Source: a virus
Direction: 5' to 3' (one strand)
IMG/VR virus record: IMGVR_UViG_3300031857_000038
Span: 54,794 to 118,793 of that record
Length of the DNA stretch: 64,000 nucleotides
Each line of letters opens with the position of its first letter. The stretch's first letter is position 1. Shown piece after piece: positions 36,181 through 44,307 of this stretch. The translations under genes and the position numbers were made by a program. The notes beneath the pieces are model-generated. The model searched no databases. It saw nothing but the letters and a program-made list of their open reading frames with translations, and had not been told where the DNA came from.

Positions 36181-36403
36181 CGATATCAACTTACACACTT
36201 GGTTTACTGACCGTGAATTAGATTTCACGCCTCCGCATTTTGTTAAGTCAGGAACTGTCTTGACTGACGAATCTAAGATTTGGATTCTAGAAAAGCTGGC
36301 CGGTAGATTTGCAATCTCTGGACATGAGGGCTTCTTTGGCTCTCTATCACCAGCGTTTGAAGATCCAAAGGAAGCGTTGTTTTATGAACTTAAGTGGGGT
36401 TAA
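36167..36403 (+). CDS. Small protein of the WxLRW-tail family
   Basis: 78 residues ending EALFYELKWG, a variant of the shared aromatic-x-x-L-[KR]-W tail. The N-terminal half has the same hydrophobic/acidic pattern as other members. First of three such genes in a row. Function unknown. Confidence 0.65.
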   Translation: MKTIDDINLHTWFTDRELDFTPPHFVKSGTVLTDESKIWILEKLAGRFAISGHEGFFGSLSPAFEDPKEALFYELKWG

Positions 36404-36701
36404 GGCTACTGGTGTTTGGATAGACGAAATGGGTTTTGAACCTGCGGCTAGGCGCATAGCTACATTTACTAAAGACACTAAACTCTTAATTGATAAAACA
36501 CCTTATCATTATGCTAATCCAATAATGTACTCATTTACTGAATTGGAGGAAATGGCTCAGTGGTGCTGGGACACCTTTGGACCTTGTGGGCATCACCAAG
36601 AAACTATGCGAACAGTCTGGAACTATCGTTCAGATCCAGACTATATCTTTTGGTTTGCAGAAGAAAAACACTTAACGATGTTCATCTTGCGATGGTCATG
36701 A
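36384..36701 (+). CDS. Small protein of the WxLRW-tail family
   Basis: About 105 residues ending HLTMFILRWS. FTELEEMAQWCWDTFGPCG resembles ELEEWCYKYYKEP of the family member near 62.5 kb: a helix before the terminal strands. An earlier in-frame ATG would overlap the upstream gene by 95 bases, so I prefer this one. Confidence 0.65.
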   Translation: MNLSGVKATGVWIDEMGFEPAARRIATFTKDTKLLIDKTPYHYANPIMYSFTELEEMAQWCWDTFGPCGHHQETMRTVWNYRSDPDYIFWFAEEKHLTMFILRWS

Positions 36702-36931
36702 CTAAGGTGCGCATTGGCGCCAGTATGGCATCTAACGTATTAGAAGTACTCATTTGGCTGAGTGATAATGTAGGCGACTCAGACTTACGCCGACATTTTG
36801 ATAGCCATGCTACTCATTATTACGGTGAAAATTGGGAAGCTAGATGGTGCCAATTTGGAGCAGGATGGTTTATGGATGTAATATTCAATGATCCTAAACA
36901 CGCAACACTCTTTAGTTTGCGTTGGAAATAA
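36698..36931 (+). CDS. Small protein of the WxLRW-tail family
   Basis: 77 residues ending ATLFSLRWK. ATGA overlap with the previous member; a second ATG two codons upstream is also possible. Contains a LIWLSDN helix and WFMDVIFNDP before the tail, which corresponds to the penultimate strand in other members. Confidence 0.65.
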   Translation: MTKVRIGASMASNVLEVLIWLSDNVGDSDLRRHFDSHATHYYGENWEARWCQFGAGWFMDVIFNDPKHATLFSLRWK

Positions 36932-36955
36932 AAATATTCTCCAACCAATTTAGCA

Positions 36956-36963
36956 ATTAAATA
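36956..36963 (+). promoter_or_regulatory. Possible late promoter box ATTAAATA
   Basis: Ends in TAAATA and lies in the 60-base gap before the AT-hook gene, 28 bases from the ATG, with AAGGAG between. Weaker match than the other boxes. Confidence 0.3.
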
Positions 36964-36991
36964 CAAGTGCGAATTTACAAGGAGAACGCAA

Positions 36992-37690
36992 ATGGCTTTT
37001 TTAAGACACGTAGGGAAGCACGGTGATCGCAAGGTAGCGGTCGTATTTCGTGAAGTACCCGGCGAGCCACACATGTGTTTGGTAGTATATACAGAACTAT
37101 TGAACAGAACTGTTCATGACCCGCTAGTAAAATGTATTGAGAGCGAGATTGGTCAGAATAGCAAGAATTTAGCGGATGCATTAAACCGCAGTTACACCAC
37201 AGATGGTCTTATCATCTTACAGAAACTTCATGCTGAAGGTCAGCTTAAGAAGGTTCAAACTGAACTTGTCGTAATGACCCCAACACCCGGAACACAGATT
37301 AAGCTTAGTGAACTAAACACTATCCTTGATGAAATGGAAAGAGGTGAAGCAGCAGTGCAGAAGCTTGCTGATATGGATAGTCAGATGGGTATGCAGGATC
37401 CAGTACAAGTTGCTAAGCGTATGCGCGGTGATGCAGTACCACAGGACACTGTTCCACCAGTTGCACCTTTAACAGCATCAGGCGACGCATTGGGTGACAA
37501 TGCTATTGCTAACAATCTTCGTCAACAGGCGATGAGAATGTCAGCAGAAGCAAAGGGACTACTCGCAGAAGCAGATAGGCTATTGCAAGAAGCTAATACA
37601 ATGGATCCAGTAGCATCTGCACCCGTAGTAAGCACTTCCGCAGCAGCAAAAAAGACTAGAGGAAGACCAAAGAAGGTCCTTACTGCATAA
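36992..37690 (+). CDS. AT-hook-bearing phage protein (232 aa)
   Basis: 232 residues. The N-terminal half (KVAVVFREVPGEPHMCLVVY, then a helical region) has no known function but looks like a protein widespread in marine T4-like phages. A helical Ala-rich segment (AMRMSAEAKGLLAEADRLLQ) precedes a basic C-terminus with RGRPKK, a classical AT-hook for minor-groove binding of AT-rich DNA. A DNA-binding or head-associated role is possible. Confidence 0.6.
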   Translation: MAFLRHVGKHGDRKVAVVFREVPGEPHMCLVVYTELLNRTVHDPLVKCIESEIGQNSKNLADALNRSYTTDGLIILQKLHAEGQLKKVQTELVVMTPTPGTQIKLSELNTILDEMERGEAAVQKLADMDSQMGMQDPVQVAKRMRGDAVPQDTVPPVAPLTASGDALGDNAIANNLRQQAMRMSAEAKGLLAEADRLLQEANTMDPVASAPVVSTSAAAKKTRGRPKKVLTA

Positions 37691-37701
37691 GGTGTTAGTT
37701 A

Positions 37702-37998
37702 ATGTCCCCTGAATTTATTGAAAAGTGGGAAAAATTACTTGAAGATGTTGACAAACAGCAAATTCCAGTTGAGTTTATTAAAAAAATTGTATTGAAGCTA
37801 GTAGGAAGAAAACAACATACTATTAATATACAGCGACTACTGGAACAAGGACTTTACCCTGACGAAATTGAAGATGCAATCAGTACTAAGCTTATTGAAT
37901 TAGATGAGTTAGTTACAGGAATTGAGTTCATCTTAAATGTAGAAAGTATTGCGGAAACAGTCCAACCCGAAACTGACAGATTATTGAATGGACTATGA
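37702..37998 (+). CDS. Small hypothetical protein (98 aa)
   Basis: 98 residues, mostly helical and acidic (FIEKWEKLLEDVDKQQ, YPDEIEDAISTKLIELDELV). No family recognised. Its stop overlaps the DHFR start, so the two are co-translated. Confidence 0.55.
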   Translation: MSPEFIEKWEKLLEDVDKQQIPVEFIKKIVLKLVGRKQHTINIQRLLEQGLYPDEIEDAISTKLIELDELVTGIEFILNVESIAETVQPETDRLLNGL

Positions 37999-38441
37999 AA
38001 TTAATATTAGCATGTGACCCAAATGGGGGTATAGGCTATCAAAACAGATTGCCCTGGAGTAACATTCAGGGCGATTTGCCAAGATTCAAGCGTTTGACTG
38101 AAGGACAACCAGTGATAATGGGACGCAATACTTGGGATAGCTTACCAAAGAAACCATTACCCAATCGTATCAATATCGTTGTTACGTCAAGGCCCTTTGA
38201 ACATGAAGGGGTAACTTGCGTATCTGATATCATGGACCACACTGATTGGTATTGGCTTATCGGTGGCGCCAAACTAATAGAACAATCATGGTCATATATC
38301 AATGAAGTTCATTTGACAAGAGTATACGACCATTACACTTGCGATACCTTCATAGATTTGCTATATCTAGAAGCTAACTTTACTAGAACATGGAGCGAAG
38401 TGTTCCCTGATCACAGATACGAAATTTGGAAAAGAAAATGA
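37995..38441 (+). CDS. Dihydrofolate reductase
   Basis: 148 residues, normal length for DHFR. ACDPNGGIGYQNRLPWSNIQGDLPRFK covers the substrate loop and the catalytic acidic position, VIMGRNTWDSLP the NADPH-binding strand, and LIGGAKLIEQ the Gly-Gly motif. It regenerates tetrahydrofolate consumed by the adjacent thymidylate synthase, as frd and td do in T4. ATGA-type overlaps on both sides. Confidence 0.92.
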   Translation: MKLILACDPNGGIGYQNRLPWSNIQGDLPRFKRLTEGQPVIMGRNTWDSLPKKPLPNRINIVVTSRPFEHEGVTCVSDIMDHTDWYWLIGGAKLIEQSWSYINEVHLTRVYDHYTCDTFIDLLYLEANFTRTWSEVFPDHRYEIWKRK

Positions 38442-39268
38442 AGCAATATCACGATTTACTTGAAGACATACTAAATAACGGTGAACGAAAAGATGATAGA
38501 ACCGGAGTTGGTACTATCAGCGTATTCGGTCGTCAACTTAGATTTAATCTATCAGAGGGTTTCCCCGCTGTTACTACAAAGAAATTAGCGTGGAAATCAG
38601 TAGTAAGTGAATTATTGTGGTTTATAGAAGGGAGCGGAGATGAGAGAAGACTTGCGGAAATTTTACACGGATCCAGAGATACTGAACGTAGCACAATATG
38701 GACAGGAAACGCTCAAGCAGCTTATTGGACTCCAAAAGCGAGATACTACGGGGATTTGGGCAGAGTATACGGCGTACAGTGGAGAGACTGGCGAGGAGTT
38801 GACCAACTCTCAAATCTAATTGAGGGTATCAAGACTGACCCGAACGGTCGCAGACATATCATCACTGCGTGGAATGTAGACGAACTAGACAAGATGGCGT
38901 TGCCTCCCTGCCACGTTCTCGCACAGTTTTATGTAAGCAATGGCAAACTAAGCTGCCACATGTATCAGCGTAGCGTTGACGTATTCCTTGGACTACCCTT
39001 CAACATCGCTAGCTATGCATTACTCACTCACTTGATTGCACAGGTATGTGACCTAAAGGTAGGCGAACTTATCATTTCAACTGGCGACACGCATATCTAT
39101 AGCAATCATATTGAACAGGTTAACGAACAGTTAAGCAGAGAAGAATACCCATTACCTGCACTTTTCCTCAATCCTGAGATAAAAAACATTGACAAATTCG
39201 CAATGGATGATATACTGTTATTTGACTATCAGAGTCATGGAACTATTAAGGCTGATATGGCAGTATGA
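38438..39268 (+). CDS. thyA: Thymidylate synthase (ThyA type)
   Basis: 276 residues. Signature blocks: DRTGVGTISVFG, FPAVTTKKLAWKSVVSELLWF, GDLGRVYGVQWRDW, the catalytic Cys in LPPCHVLAQFY, QRSVDVFLGLPFNIASYALL and GDTHIYSNH. It methylates dUMP to dTMP with methylene-THF. The frame is uninterrupted, so there is no intron of the kind found in T4 td. I chose the ATG overlapping the DHFR stop; a TTG four codons upstream is also open. Confidence 0.95.
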   Translation: MKQYHDLLEDILNNGERKDDRTGVGTISVFGRQLRFNLSEGFPAVTTKKLAWKSVVSELLWFIEGSGDERRLAEILHGSRDTERSTIWTGNAQAAYWTPKARYYGDLGRVYGVQWRDWRGVDQLSNLIEGIKTDPNGRRHIITAWNVDELDKMALPPCHVLAQFYVSNGKLSCHMYQRSVDVFLGLPFNIASYALLTHLIAQVCDLKVGELIISTGDTHIYSNHIEQVNEQLSREEYPLPALFLNPEIKNIDKFAMDDILLFDYQSHGTIKADMAV

Positions 39269-39504
39269 AAACAATCGTTGCTCACCGTTTCACTGTCGGA
39301 GACGTTGAAGATCCTGATATCTATGCTGCCGAACCTCTTTGGGAATGGCAGAACAGCGAAGCAGGCAAGTGGGCAATGGAAAACTGTGCTGAGACTCCCA
39401 GTTGGCACCGTGTAATGGACCCGGCTAAATTTGGCTACACTTACCAAATAAAAATTGATTTGACCCCTGAACAATATACCTACTGGAAGTTGAAATACGA
39501 ATGA
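39265..39504 (+). CDS. Small protein of the WxLRW-tail family (divergent)
   Basis: 79 residues ending EQYTYWKLKYE, a divergent form of the aromatic-x-x-L-[KR]-[WY] tail preceded by DLTPEQ, as other members have acidic residues before the tail. The body (VGDVEDPDIYAAEPLWEWQNS) resembles the member near 61.9 kb in having D-P-[ED] early. ATGA overlap with thyA. Confidence 0.6.
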   Translation: MKTIVAHRFTVGDVEDPDIYAAEPLWEWQNSEAGKWAMENCAETPSWHRVMDPAKFGYTYQIKIDLTPEQYTYWKLKYE

Positions 39505-39791
39505 AAACCCGTGAAGAAATCATCAATAACATGTGCATGACCTTCCGTCATGATTATGGTCTAGAAATCAGCGAAGATGATAGAATGTACACTCTTATGT
39601 CAGGTATGACGAAGCGTGAGCGTGAAGAATTGTACAACACGATGGCACAAATCTTCGATAATGATATTGCACCTCTTGTAGATTCTGCTATGAAGTATGA
39701 AGCCGGTACGCATTGTCCTATCCCTCAAAACATTGAGCAAGCTAAGGGCATGATGCTAATTGCTGAAAATTATTTGAAAAGCTATTCATGA
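39501..39791 (+). CDS. Small hypothetical protein (96 aa)
   Basis: 96 residues, helical, with two Met-rich stretches (NNMCMTFRHDYG and LMSGMTKREREEL). No family recognised. Overlaps both neighbours by 4 bases. Confidence 0.55.
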   Translation: MKTREEIINNMCMTFRHDYGLEISEDDRMYTLMSGMTKREREELYNTMAQIFDNDIAPLVDSAMKYEAGTHCPIPQNIEQAKGMMLIAENYLKSYS

Positions 39792-40756
39792 GAATTCTAG
39801 TAACAGGCGGCATGGGCTTCATTGGGCATAATATTGTTGCCCAACTTGAAGACATGGGATATGACGATATCACGCTTGTTGACAATTTTACTACATATGG
39901 AATCATTCCCGAAGATGAACTAAATGCTTTGATGCTAGAGCGTCAAACAAAAATCTCATCGGTCTGTTATGAATATAACATTGCACTATCAGAGGTAGAA
40001 ACTGCATTTAGAGCAGTAAAACCCGACCTTGTAATTCATCTTGCTAGCTTCCCTAGACAGAAGGTAGTCAACAGCAATCCTACATTAGCCGCAGATACTA
40101 TGATGAAAGGCTTACTCAACCTGTGCGAGTTGAGTTGTAAGTATCAAGTCAAGCGTTTTGTATATGTCAGCAGCAGCATGGTCTATGGTGACTTCAAAGA
40201 TGGCACTGATGAATATGCATTCTGCAAGCCGCAGGGTCAGTATGCTATTATGAAACTTGCGGGAGAGCATCTAGTCAGAGACTACGGTCATCGCGGATGC
40301 TTTGATTATACAATCGTTCGCCCCAGTGCTGTTTACGGTCCCTGTGACGTTGAGGATAGGGTAATCTCCAAATTCTTTATGGCTGCAATGCGGGACGAAG
40401 TGCTTAAGGTTAACGGGGAACACGAGCGACTAGACTTTACATACGTAGCAGATACCGCCTCAGGCATCGTAGGAGCGTCCCTTAGTAAGGACACAGCGTT
40501 CAGAACATATAACATTACTCGTGGCGAATCTAGAACCTTACTTGAAGCAGCACAGCTTATCACAAAGATTGTTGGCAAAGGTAAGATTGAAGTGACGCAT
40601 AAGAGCGAAGACTACCCAAGTCGCGGCACATTAAGTATCAACGCAGCCCGCAGAGACTTTGGATATAATCCCACTGTCAACATTGAAGAAGGATTCCAAA
40701 ACTACTATGAGTGGCTATCTAATTCCTCATTTTGGTCTAGCAAGACAATACTATAA
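39788..40756 (+). CDS. NAD-dependent epimerase/dehydratase
   Basis: 322 residues, extended SDR. TGGMGFIG is the NAD motif; SSSMVYG supplies the Ser and the Y-x-x-x-K pair is YAIMK; RPSAVYGP and RLDFTYVADTASG match UDP-sugar epimerases. Substrate probably a UDP-hexose. Its end overlaps the aminotransferase start by 50 bases. This pair is a second sugar-modification unit apart from the 1-28 kb block. Confidence 0.8.
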   Translation: MRILVTGGMGFIGHNIVAQLEDMGYDDITLVDNFTTYGIIPEDELNALMLERQTKISSVCYEYNIALSEVETAFRAVKPDLVIHLASFPRQKVVNSNPTLAADTMMKGLLNLCELSCKYQVKRFVYVSSSMVYGDFKDGTDEYAFCKPQGQYAIMKLAGEHLVRDYGHRGCFDYTIVRPSAVYGPCDVEDRVISKFFMAAMRDEVLKVNGEHERLDFTYVADTASGIVGASLSKDTAFRTYNITRGESRTLLEAAQLITKIVGKGKIEVTHKSEDYPSRGTLSINAARRDFGYNPTVNIEEGFQNYYEWLSNSSFWSSKTIL

Positions 40757-41798
40757 CCTGCAAGATGAGTTGCTAGACGCAACGCATGAAGCCTTAAAGG
40801 AAGGGGTGTTGATTAATGGACCCTTCACTGCTACCTTTGAATCTTGGCTATGTGAGCGCACTGGTTGCAAGTACGCAACTGTTACACATAGTGGTACGCA
40901 AGCATTAGAGCTTATTGCAGGTTATCACTATGAAATGAATTTTTTGGCAGGATACGAAGAACCGCCTAAGATACGAATTCCAAACTTAACGTACCCTGCT
41001 ACACTTAACGCATTTCATACTACGGGCTGGGATATCGAACTAGTTGATACAGACAACACCGGTCTAATGAAATTTGACGAATATGAAGACCACTTAGGCA
41101 CCTATCATTGCTTTGTGGGACTGTACGGTGCTGCTGGAAAAAGAAATTTATATTCTCCCTTTATAGTAGACGGCGCCCAACATTGGTTATCAGTCACTAA
41201 AGATGAGGTAGGCGATGGTATGGCAATAAGCTTTGACCCAACAAAGAACTTGCCTTCAAGCGGTAACGGAGGAGCGATTGTTACTAATGACCAGTCATTG
41301 TATGAAGCCGTAAACGTAATAAAGAACAATGGAAAACCGGATCACTTCTATCCCGGAACTAATAGTAAGATGAGTGAGTTGGAATGCAGTCATCTATTAG
41401 TAAGAGCCAAATACATTGACAAATGGCAGTTACGAAGATACGATATCAGACGTTACTATTTGGAGCGTTTTGAAGACCTGCCCATCAGATGCTTGAGTAA
41501 GGGATATAACGGAGGCAGAGGATTAAACTGTCACGCCGATCAAAAATTCGTAATTTATACTAGTGATAGAAACGAACTGGTGCAATATCTATCTGACAAT
41601 AAGATTGAAGCTAAAGTTCATTATCCCTATGCACTTTCAGAACTTCCTATTGCTAAAGAGATTATCAATAAGCCTGACCTTATTAGTACAAGTGTAGCAT
41701 TGTCTAGAGGAGTATTGAGTCTACCCATCTATCCTGAACTTTCTGATAGTGAAATAGAAGCCGTTGCAGACACGGTTTGCAAGTTCTTTGATAAATAA
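40707..41798 (+). CDS. DegT/DnrJ/EryC1-family aminotransferase
   Basis: About 363 residues, normal length. GCKYATVTHSGTQALEL is the phosphate-binding turn, FIVDGAQHWLS the Asp that holds the pyridine nitrogen, and SFDPTKNLPSSGNGG the Schiff-base Lys. The C-terminal small domain is present, in contrast to the 200-residue relative near 17 kb. It should aminate a keto-sugar, likely made by the upstream epimerase/dehydratase. The chosen ATG avoids a longer overlap with that gene. Confidence 0.85.
   Translation: MSGYLIPHFGLARQYYNLQDELLDATHEALKEGVLINGPFTATFESWLCERTGCKYATVTHSGTQALELIAGYHYEMNFLAGYEEPPKIRIPNLTYPATLNAFHTTGWDIELVDTDNTGLMKFDEYEDHLGTYHCFVGLYGAAGKRNLYSPFIVDGAQHWLSVTKDEVGDGMAISFDPTKNLPSSGNGGAIVTNDQSLYEAVNVIKNNGKPDHFYPGTNSKMSELECSHLLVRAKYIDKWQLRRYDIRRYYLERFEDLPIRCLSKGYNGGRGLNCHADQKFVIYTSDRNELVQYLSDNKIEAKVHYPYALSELPIAKEIINKPDLISTSVALSRGVLSLPIYPELSDSEIEAVADTVCKFFDK
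41790..41797 (+). promoter_or_regulatory. Late promoter box GATAAATA
   Basis: Formed by the last codons and the stop of the aminotransferase gene (GAT AAA TAA), 8 bases before the ATG of the spanin candidate. Confidence 0.55.
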
Positions 41799-41805
41799 TA
41801 TTGTT

Positions 41806-42273
41806 ATGTCAATATTTTGGATTCTTACTTTTGTACCGACTTTTGTATTTAACCTAGCCCTCATCGTTGGGGTATTTGGGTTAATAGTTGCTGCTGTCGC
41901 AGGAAGAGTCCCATTCATAGCTCAATATAAGCTTCCTATTCAACTTCTTGCATTTGCTCTTACTATCGTAGCCGTCTTCTTTCAGGGCGCACTAGCATAT
42001 AAGCACAGCGTTGCGGTAGAAGTAGCTGAACTTAAGCTAAAATTAAAGAATGCAGAAGTTAAGTCAATGCAGACTAACACTGAAATTGTAGAAAAGATTG
42101 TATCTGATACGCAAATCATTCGTGAGAAGGGGCAAACAATCACTGAATATGTTGACAGAGAAGTTGTCAAGTATAATGAAAGATGTATCCTTCCAACAGA
42201 AGTAATCAACGCACACAATATGGCAGCAACACTTAAGCTGGACGAGGCTGCTACTGAGGAAAAACCAAAGTGA
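41806..42273 (+). CDS. Inner-membrane coiled-coil protein, i-spanin candidate
   Basis: About 155 residues. Two hydrophobic segments (residues ~3-37 and ~46-65), then a charged helical region (VAELKLKLKNAEVKSMQTNTEI and onward) likely to form a coiled coil. The next gene overlaps it and encodes a small lipoprotein, the arrangement of Rz/Rz1-type spanins that fuse the two membranes at lysis. Two membrane segments are unusual for an i-spanin, so the call is tentative. Confidence 0.45.
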   Translation: MSIFWILTFVPTFVFNLALIVGVFGLIVAAVAGRVPFIAQYKLPIQLLAFALTIVAVFFQGALAYKHSVAVEVAELKLKLKNAEVKSMQTNTEIVEKIVSDTQIIREKGQTITEYVDREVVKYNERCILPTEVINAHNMAATLKLDEAATEEKPK

Positions 42274-42542
42274 AGAAACTACTAATTCTTCCCCTCTTTT
42301 TACTGTCTGGTTGTGCAGTTCACGTTGAACCAGTCACTGCTAAGTTTCCAGAAGCTCCTGCTACTCTACAAGAAAAATGTGCTGCCCTCAAAGAAGTTGC
42401 TGCGGACGCCTCACTGACAGATTTCACGAAAATAGTAGTAGAAAACTACATTCTATATCACGAATGCAGCCGCAAAGTTGAAGGTTGGCACGAGTGGTAC
42501 TCCAAACAAAAAGCTATATTTGAAGAGGCTACCAAAAAGTAA
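42270..42542 (+). CDS. Small lipoprotein, o-spanin candidate
   Basis: 90 residues. Signal peptide with lipobox LLSGC; the mature part has a Pro-containing stretch and two Cys (EKCAAL, YHECSRK), then WHEWYSKQK. Size and gene order suit an outer-membrane spanin subunit. GTG start overlapping the upstream stop. Confidence 0.5.
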   Translation: MKKLLILPLFLLSGCAVHVEPVTAKFPEAPATLQEKCAALKEVAADASLTDFTKIVVENYILYHECSRKVEGWHEWYSKQKAIFEEATKK

Positions 42543-42557
42543 TCTTGAGTCTAGTAT

Positions 42558-42565
42558 GATAAATA
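42558..42565 (+). promoter_or_regulatory. Late promoter box GATAAATA
   Basis: 23 bases upstream of the structural gene ATG, leaving room for a short leader with a GGAAG ribosome binding site. Confidence 0.6.
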
Positions 42566-42588
42566 CTAGATAACAACGGAAGATTACT

Positions 42589-43128
42589 ATGGCTACCCAA
42601 GAAATTATTAACATTGGTACACTACCTAACGATGGCGAAGGCGATCCGCTAAGAGTAGCATTTGCTAAAATTAATAATAACTTTTCCAATCTTTTCCCTA
42701 CTGGAATAAACACAAGTAGTTCTTATACTAACGGGAACACTGCCGGCCAGCTTATCTTCGAAACAAATGCAAATACCTTTACAACAGCACAGCTTTATAT
42801 GTACGCTGCTGATGCTGAGGGTAATAGCAGTCAATCAATGCAGCTTAACGCACAAATTAATCAAGCACTAGATGATGCAAAGTTTAGCGCAGTTGGAACT
42901 TCCGTGTTTGGCACTCCACTAACAAACTACAGTATGCGAGTATCAGGTGGTAACGTTCAGTTATTAGCAAATCCACTAGTGGACTCAACTGTCTTTCACT
43001 TCATTGGCTCTCAGATTCTTTGGATAGGTGCAAATGTTCCTGGATTGCTAATGGGTCTTGACGGATATGTTGATTCAGTAATGTCTACTGAAAATGACTT
43101 GAACGTATCAACCGAGCAAGCATTCTAA
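42589..43128 (+). CDS. Virion structural protein (tail/fibre-associated)
   Basis: 179 residues. The N-terminus ATQEIINIGTLPNDGEGDPL followed by RVAFAKINNNF is a typical start of structural proteins of marine T4-like phages. Beta-rich, no Cys. Late promoter upstream. Exact position in the virion unknown. Confidence 0.6.
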   Translation: MATQEIINIGTLPNDGEGDPLRVAFAKINNNFSNLFPTGINTSSSYTNGNTAGQLIFETNANTFTTAQLYMYAADAEGNSSQSMQLNAQINQALDDAKFSAVGTSVFGTPLTNYSMRVSGGNVQLLANPLVDSTVFHFIGSQILWIGANVPGLLMGLDGYVDSVMSTENDLNVSTEQAF

Positions 43129-43523
43129 TGAGAGCGCATGAATTCATAACCGAATCGGTCACGGATGGTTTAAGTGTTGCTTCCTACGCACTACCAAACA
43201 CCTTTGTTATTCCTGATTTAAAGAATAATGACTTCTATGAATTGTATAGATTCGGAGTAGCAATCGCAGATGTTCGCGGAACAAACGGTCTCGATGACGG
43301 TGTTCAAAATGGATTCAAGCACGAATTTAAAGCAGAAACTGCCTGGGGCGAGAATCAAGTAGTATCTTCTGAATTTGATGCTGACATTGGAAACATCATC
43401 GATCAGGCATTAGCAAAAGTAGGCAAACGTGGTAAAAAATCAGTAAGTACGCCAGGAAGCGATGAGATACCAAATACTGGTACGCAGTCTACTCTTAAGC
43501 CTTTCAAAGGATACAAGCGATGA
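43128..43523 (+). CDS. Internal-head-protein-like, tandem copy 1
   Basis: 131 residues starting MRAHEFITE. This is close in shape to the T4 capsid targeting sequence (MKTYQEFIAE) that sends internal proteins IPI-III into the prohead and is cut after I-x-E by the gp21 protease. The C-terminus STLKPFKGYKR is shared with the next gene (SPIKPFKGYKK). TAATG overlap. Probably packaged and injected; target unknown. Confidence 0.55.
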   Translation: MRAHEFITESVTDGLSVASYALPNTFVIPDLKNNDFYELYRFGVAIADVRGTNGLDDGVQNGFKHEFKAETAWGENQVVSSEFDADIGNIIDQALAKVGKRGKKSVSTPGSDEIPNTGTQSTLKPFKGYKR

Positions 43524-43900
43524 GAGCGCACGAGTTTATAACTGAAGAATCACATGGCACTCGTGCTGGTAAGGTATCTAAGCGCCAGCAACAGTCTACT
43601 GTTGGATTAAATGTATTTGCTATTAGTCAGTACGATAGAACATATGACTTGAATAGAGTCATGATGGCTGTTGCATCAACTGATGGCGAAACTATTCCTG
43701 ATATAGAGCAAGAAAGTTGGGTGGGTAAACAAAATACTGCTCACCCATACACTAAAGTAGAGCAAGATATGTTAAAGATAGCATATAAAGCAGCAGGCAT
43801 CCCCTTTAAAGATTTGAACAAGGGTGATTTGGATAGTGAAGAACTAGATTCTACACAAGACCAAAGCCCAATAAAGCCCTTCAAAGGATATAAGAAGTGA
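43520..43900 (+). CDS. Internal-head-protein-like, tandem copy 2
   Basis: 126 residues, again starting MRAHEFITE. The core YDRTYDLNRVMMAVASTDG parallels DRTYHLNQIMKAVAMADG in copy 3. Ends PIKPFKGYKK. It overlaps both neighbours by 4 bases. The N-terminal 9-residue leader and following core fit a processed internal protein. Confidence 0.55.
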   Translation: MRAHEFITEESHGTRAGKVSKRQQQSTVGLNVFAISQYDRTYDLNRVMMAVASTDGETIPDIEQESWVGKQNTAHPYTKVEQDMLKIAYKAAGIPFKDLNKGDLDSEELDSTQDQSPIKPFKGYKK

Positions 43901-44277
43901 GAGCCAGTGAATTTTTGAACGAAGGGGACAAAGGTAAGGTCCCTAAAAGACATAACAAAGCCCAGCCCGGCGGTTATAAGTTCAAGGATGACGGCACTGA
44001 CAGAACTTATCACCTGAATCAAATCATGAAAGCAGTAGCTATGGCAGATGGTTCATCTACTAAAGCACTTAAAATGGATGATGAAAGCTTTGTCGGTAAG
44101 AACAACGTAGCGTATCCATACAGTGATTTAGAACATAACATGATGCAACAAGCATTCAACACTGTATCTCCCACTCAAGCTAATCAAATGATTAAAGGTA
44201 GAGGTAGTGATGAACTTGACATTGTTAATAAGATTAGCCCTGTAGCAAAACGTCCAAAAGATCACAGAAAAAAATAA
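43897..44277 (+). CDS. Internal-head-protein-like, tandem copy 3
   Basis: 126 residues, GTG start, N-terminus MRASEFLNE, the same leader with L-x-E at the presumed cleavage site. The core is clearly paralogous to copy 2 (SFVGKNNVAYPYSDLE against SWVGKQNTAHPYTKVE). Very basic C-terminus, as expected of a DNA-associated injected protein. Confidence 0.55.
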   Translation: MRASEFLNEGDKGKVPKRHNKAQPGGYKFKDDGTDRTYHLNQIMKAVAMADGSSTKALKMDDESFVGKNNVAYPYSDLEHNMMQQAFNTVSPTQANQMIKGRGSDELDIVNKISPVAKRPKDHRKK

Positions 44278-44294
44278 TTACGCTACTTTCACCT

Positions 44295-44302
44295 GATAAG
44301 TA
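44295..44302 (+). promoter_or_regulatory. Possible late promoter box GATAAGTA
   Basis: One mismatch to the GATAAATA boxes but exactly 5 bases before the methyltransferase ATG, the same spacing as several other late boxes. No ribosome binding site in the gap. Confidence 0.4.
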
Positions 44303-44307
44303 ATTTC

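Noticed and set aside
36309-36383. Longer N-terminus for the small gene ending at 36701
   Set aside because: It would overlap the upstream member by 95 bases and add residues that look like a frame-shifted copy of that gene.
38438-39268. Group I intron in thymidylate synthase, as in T4 td
   Set aside because: The reading frame is complete and all conserved blocks are contiguous.
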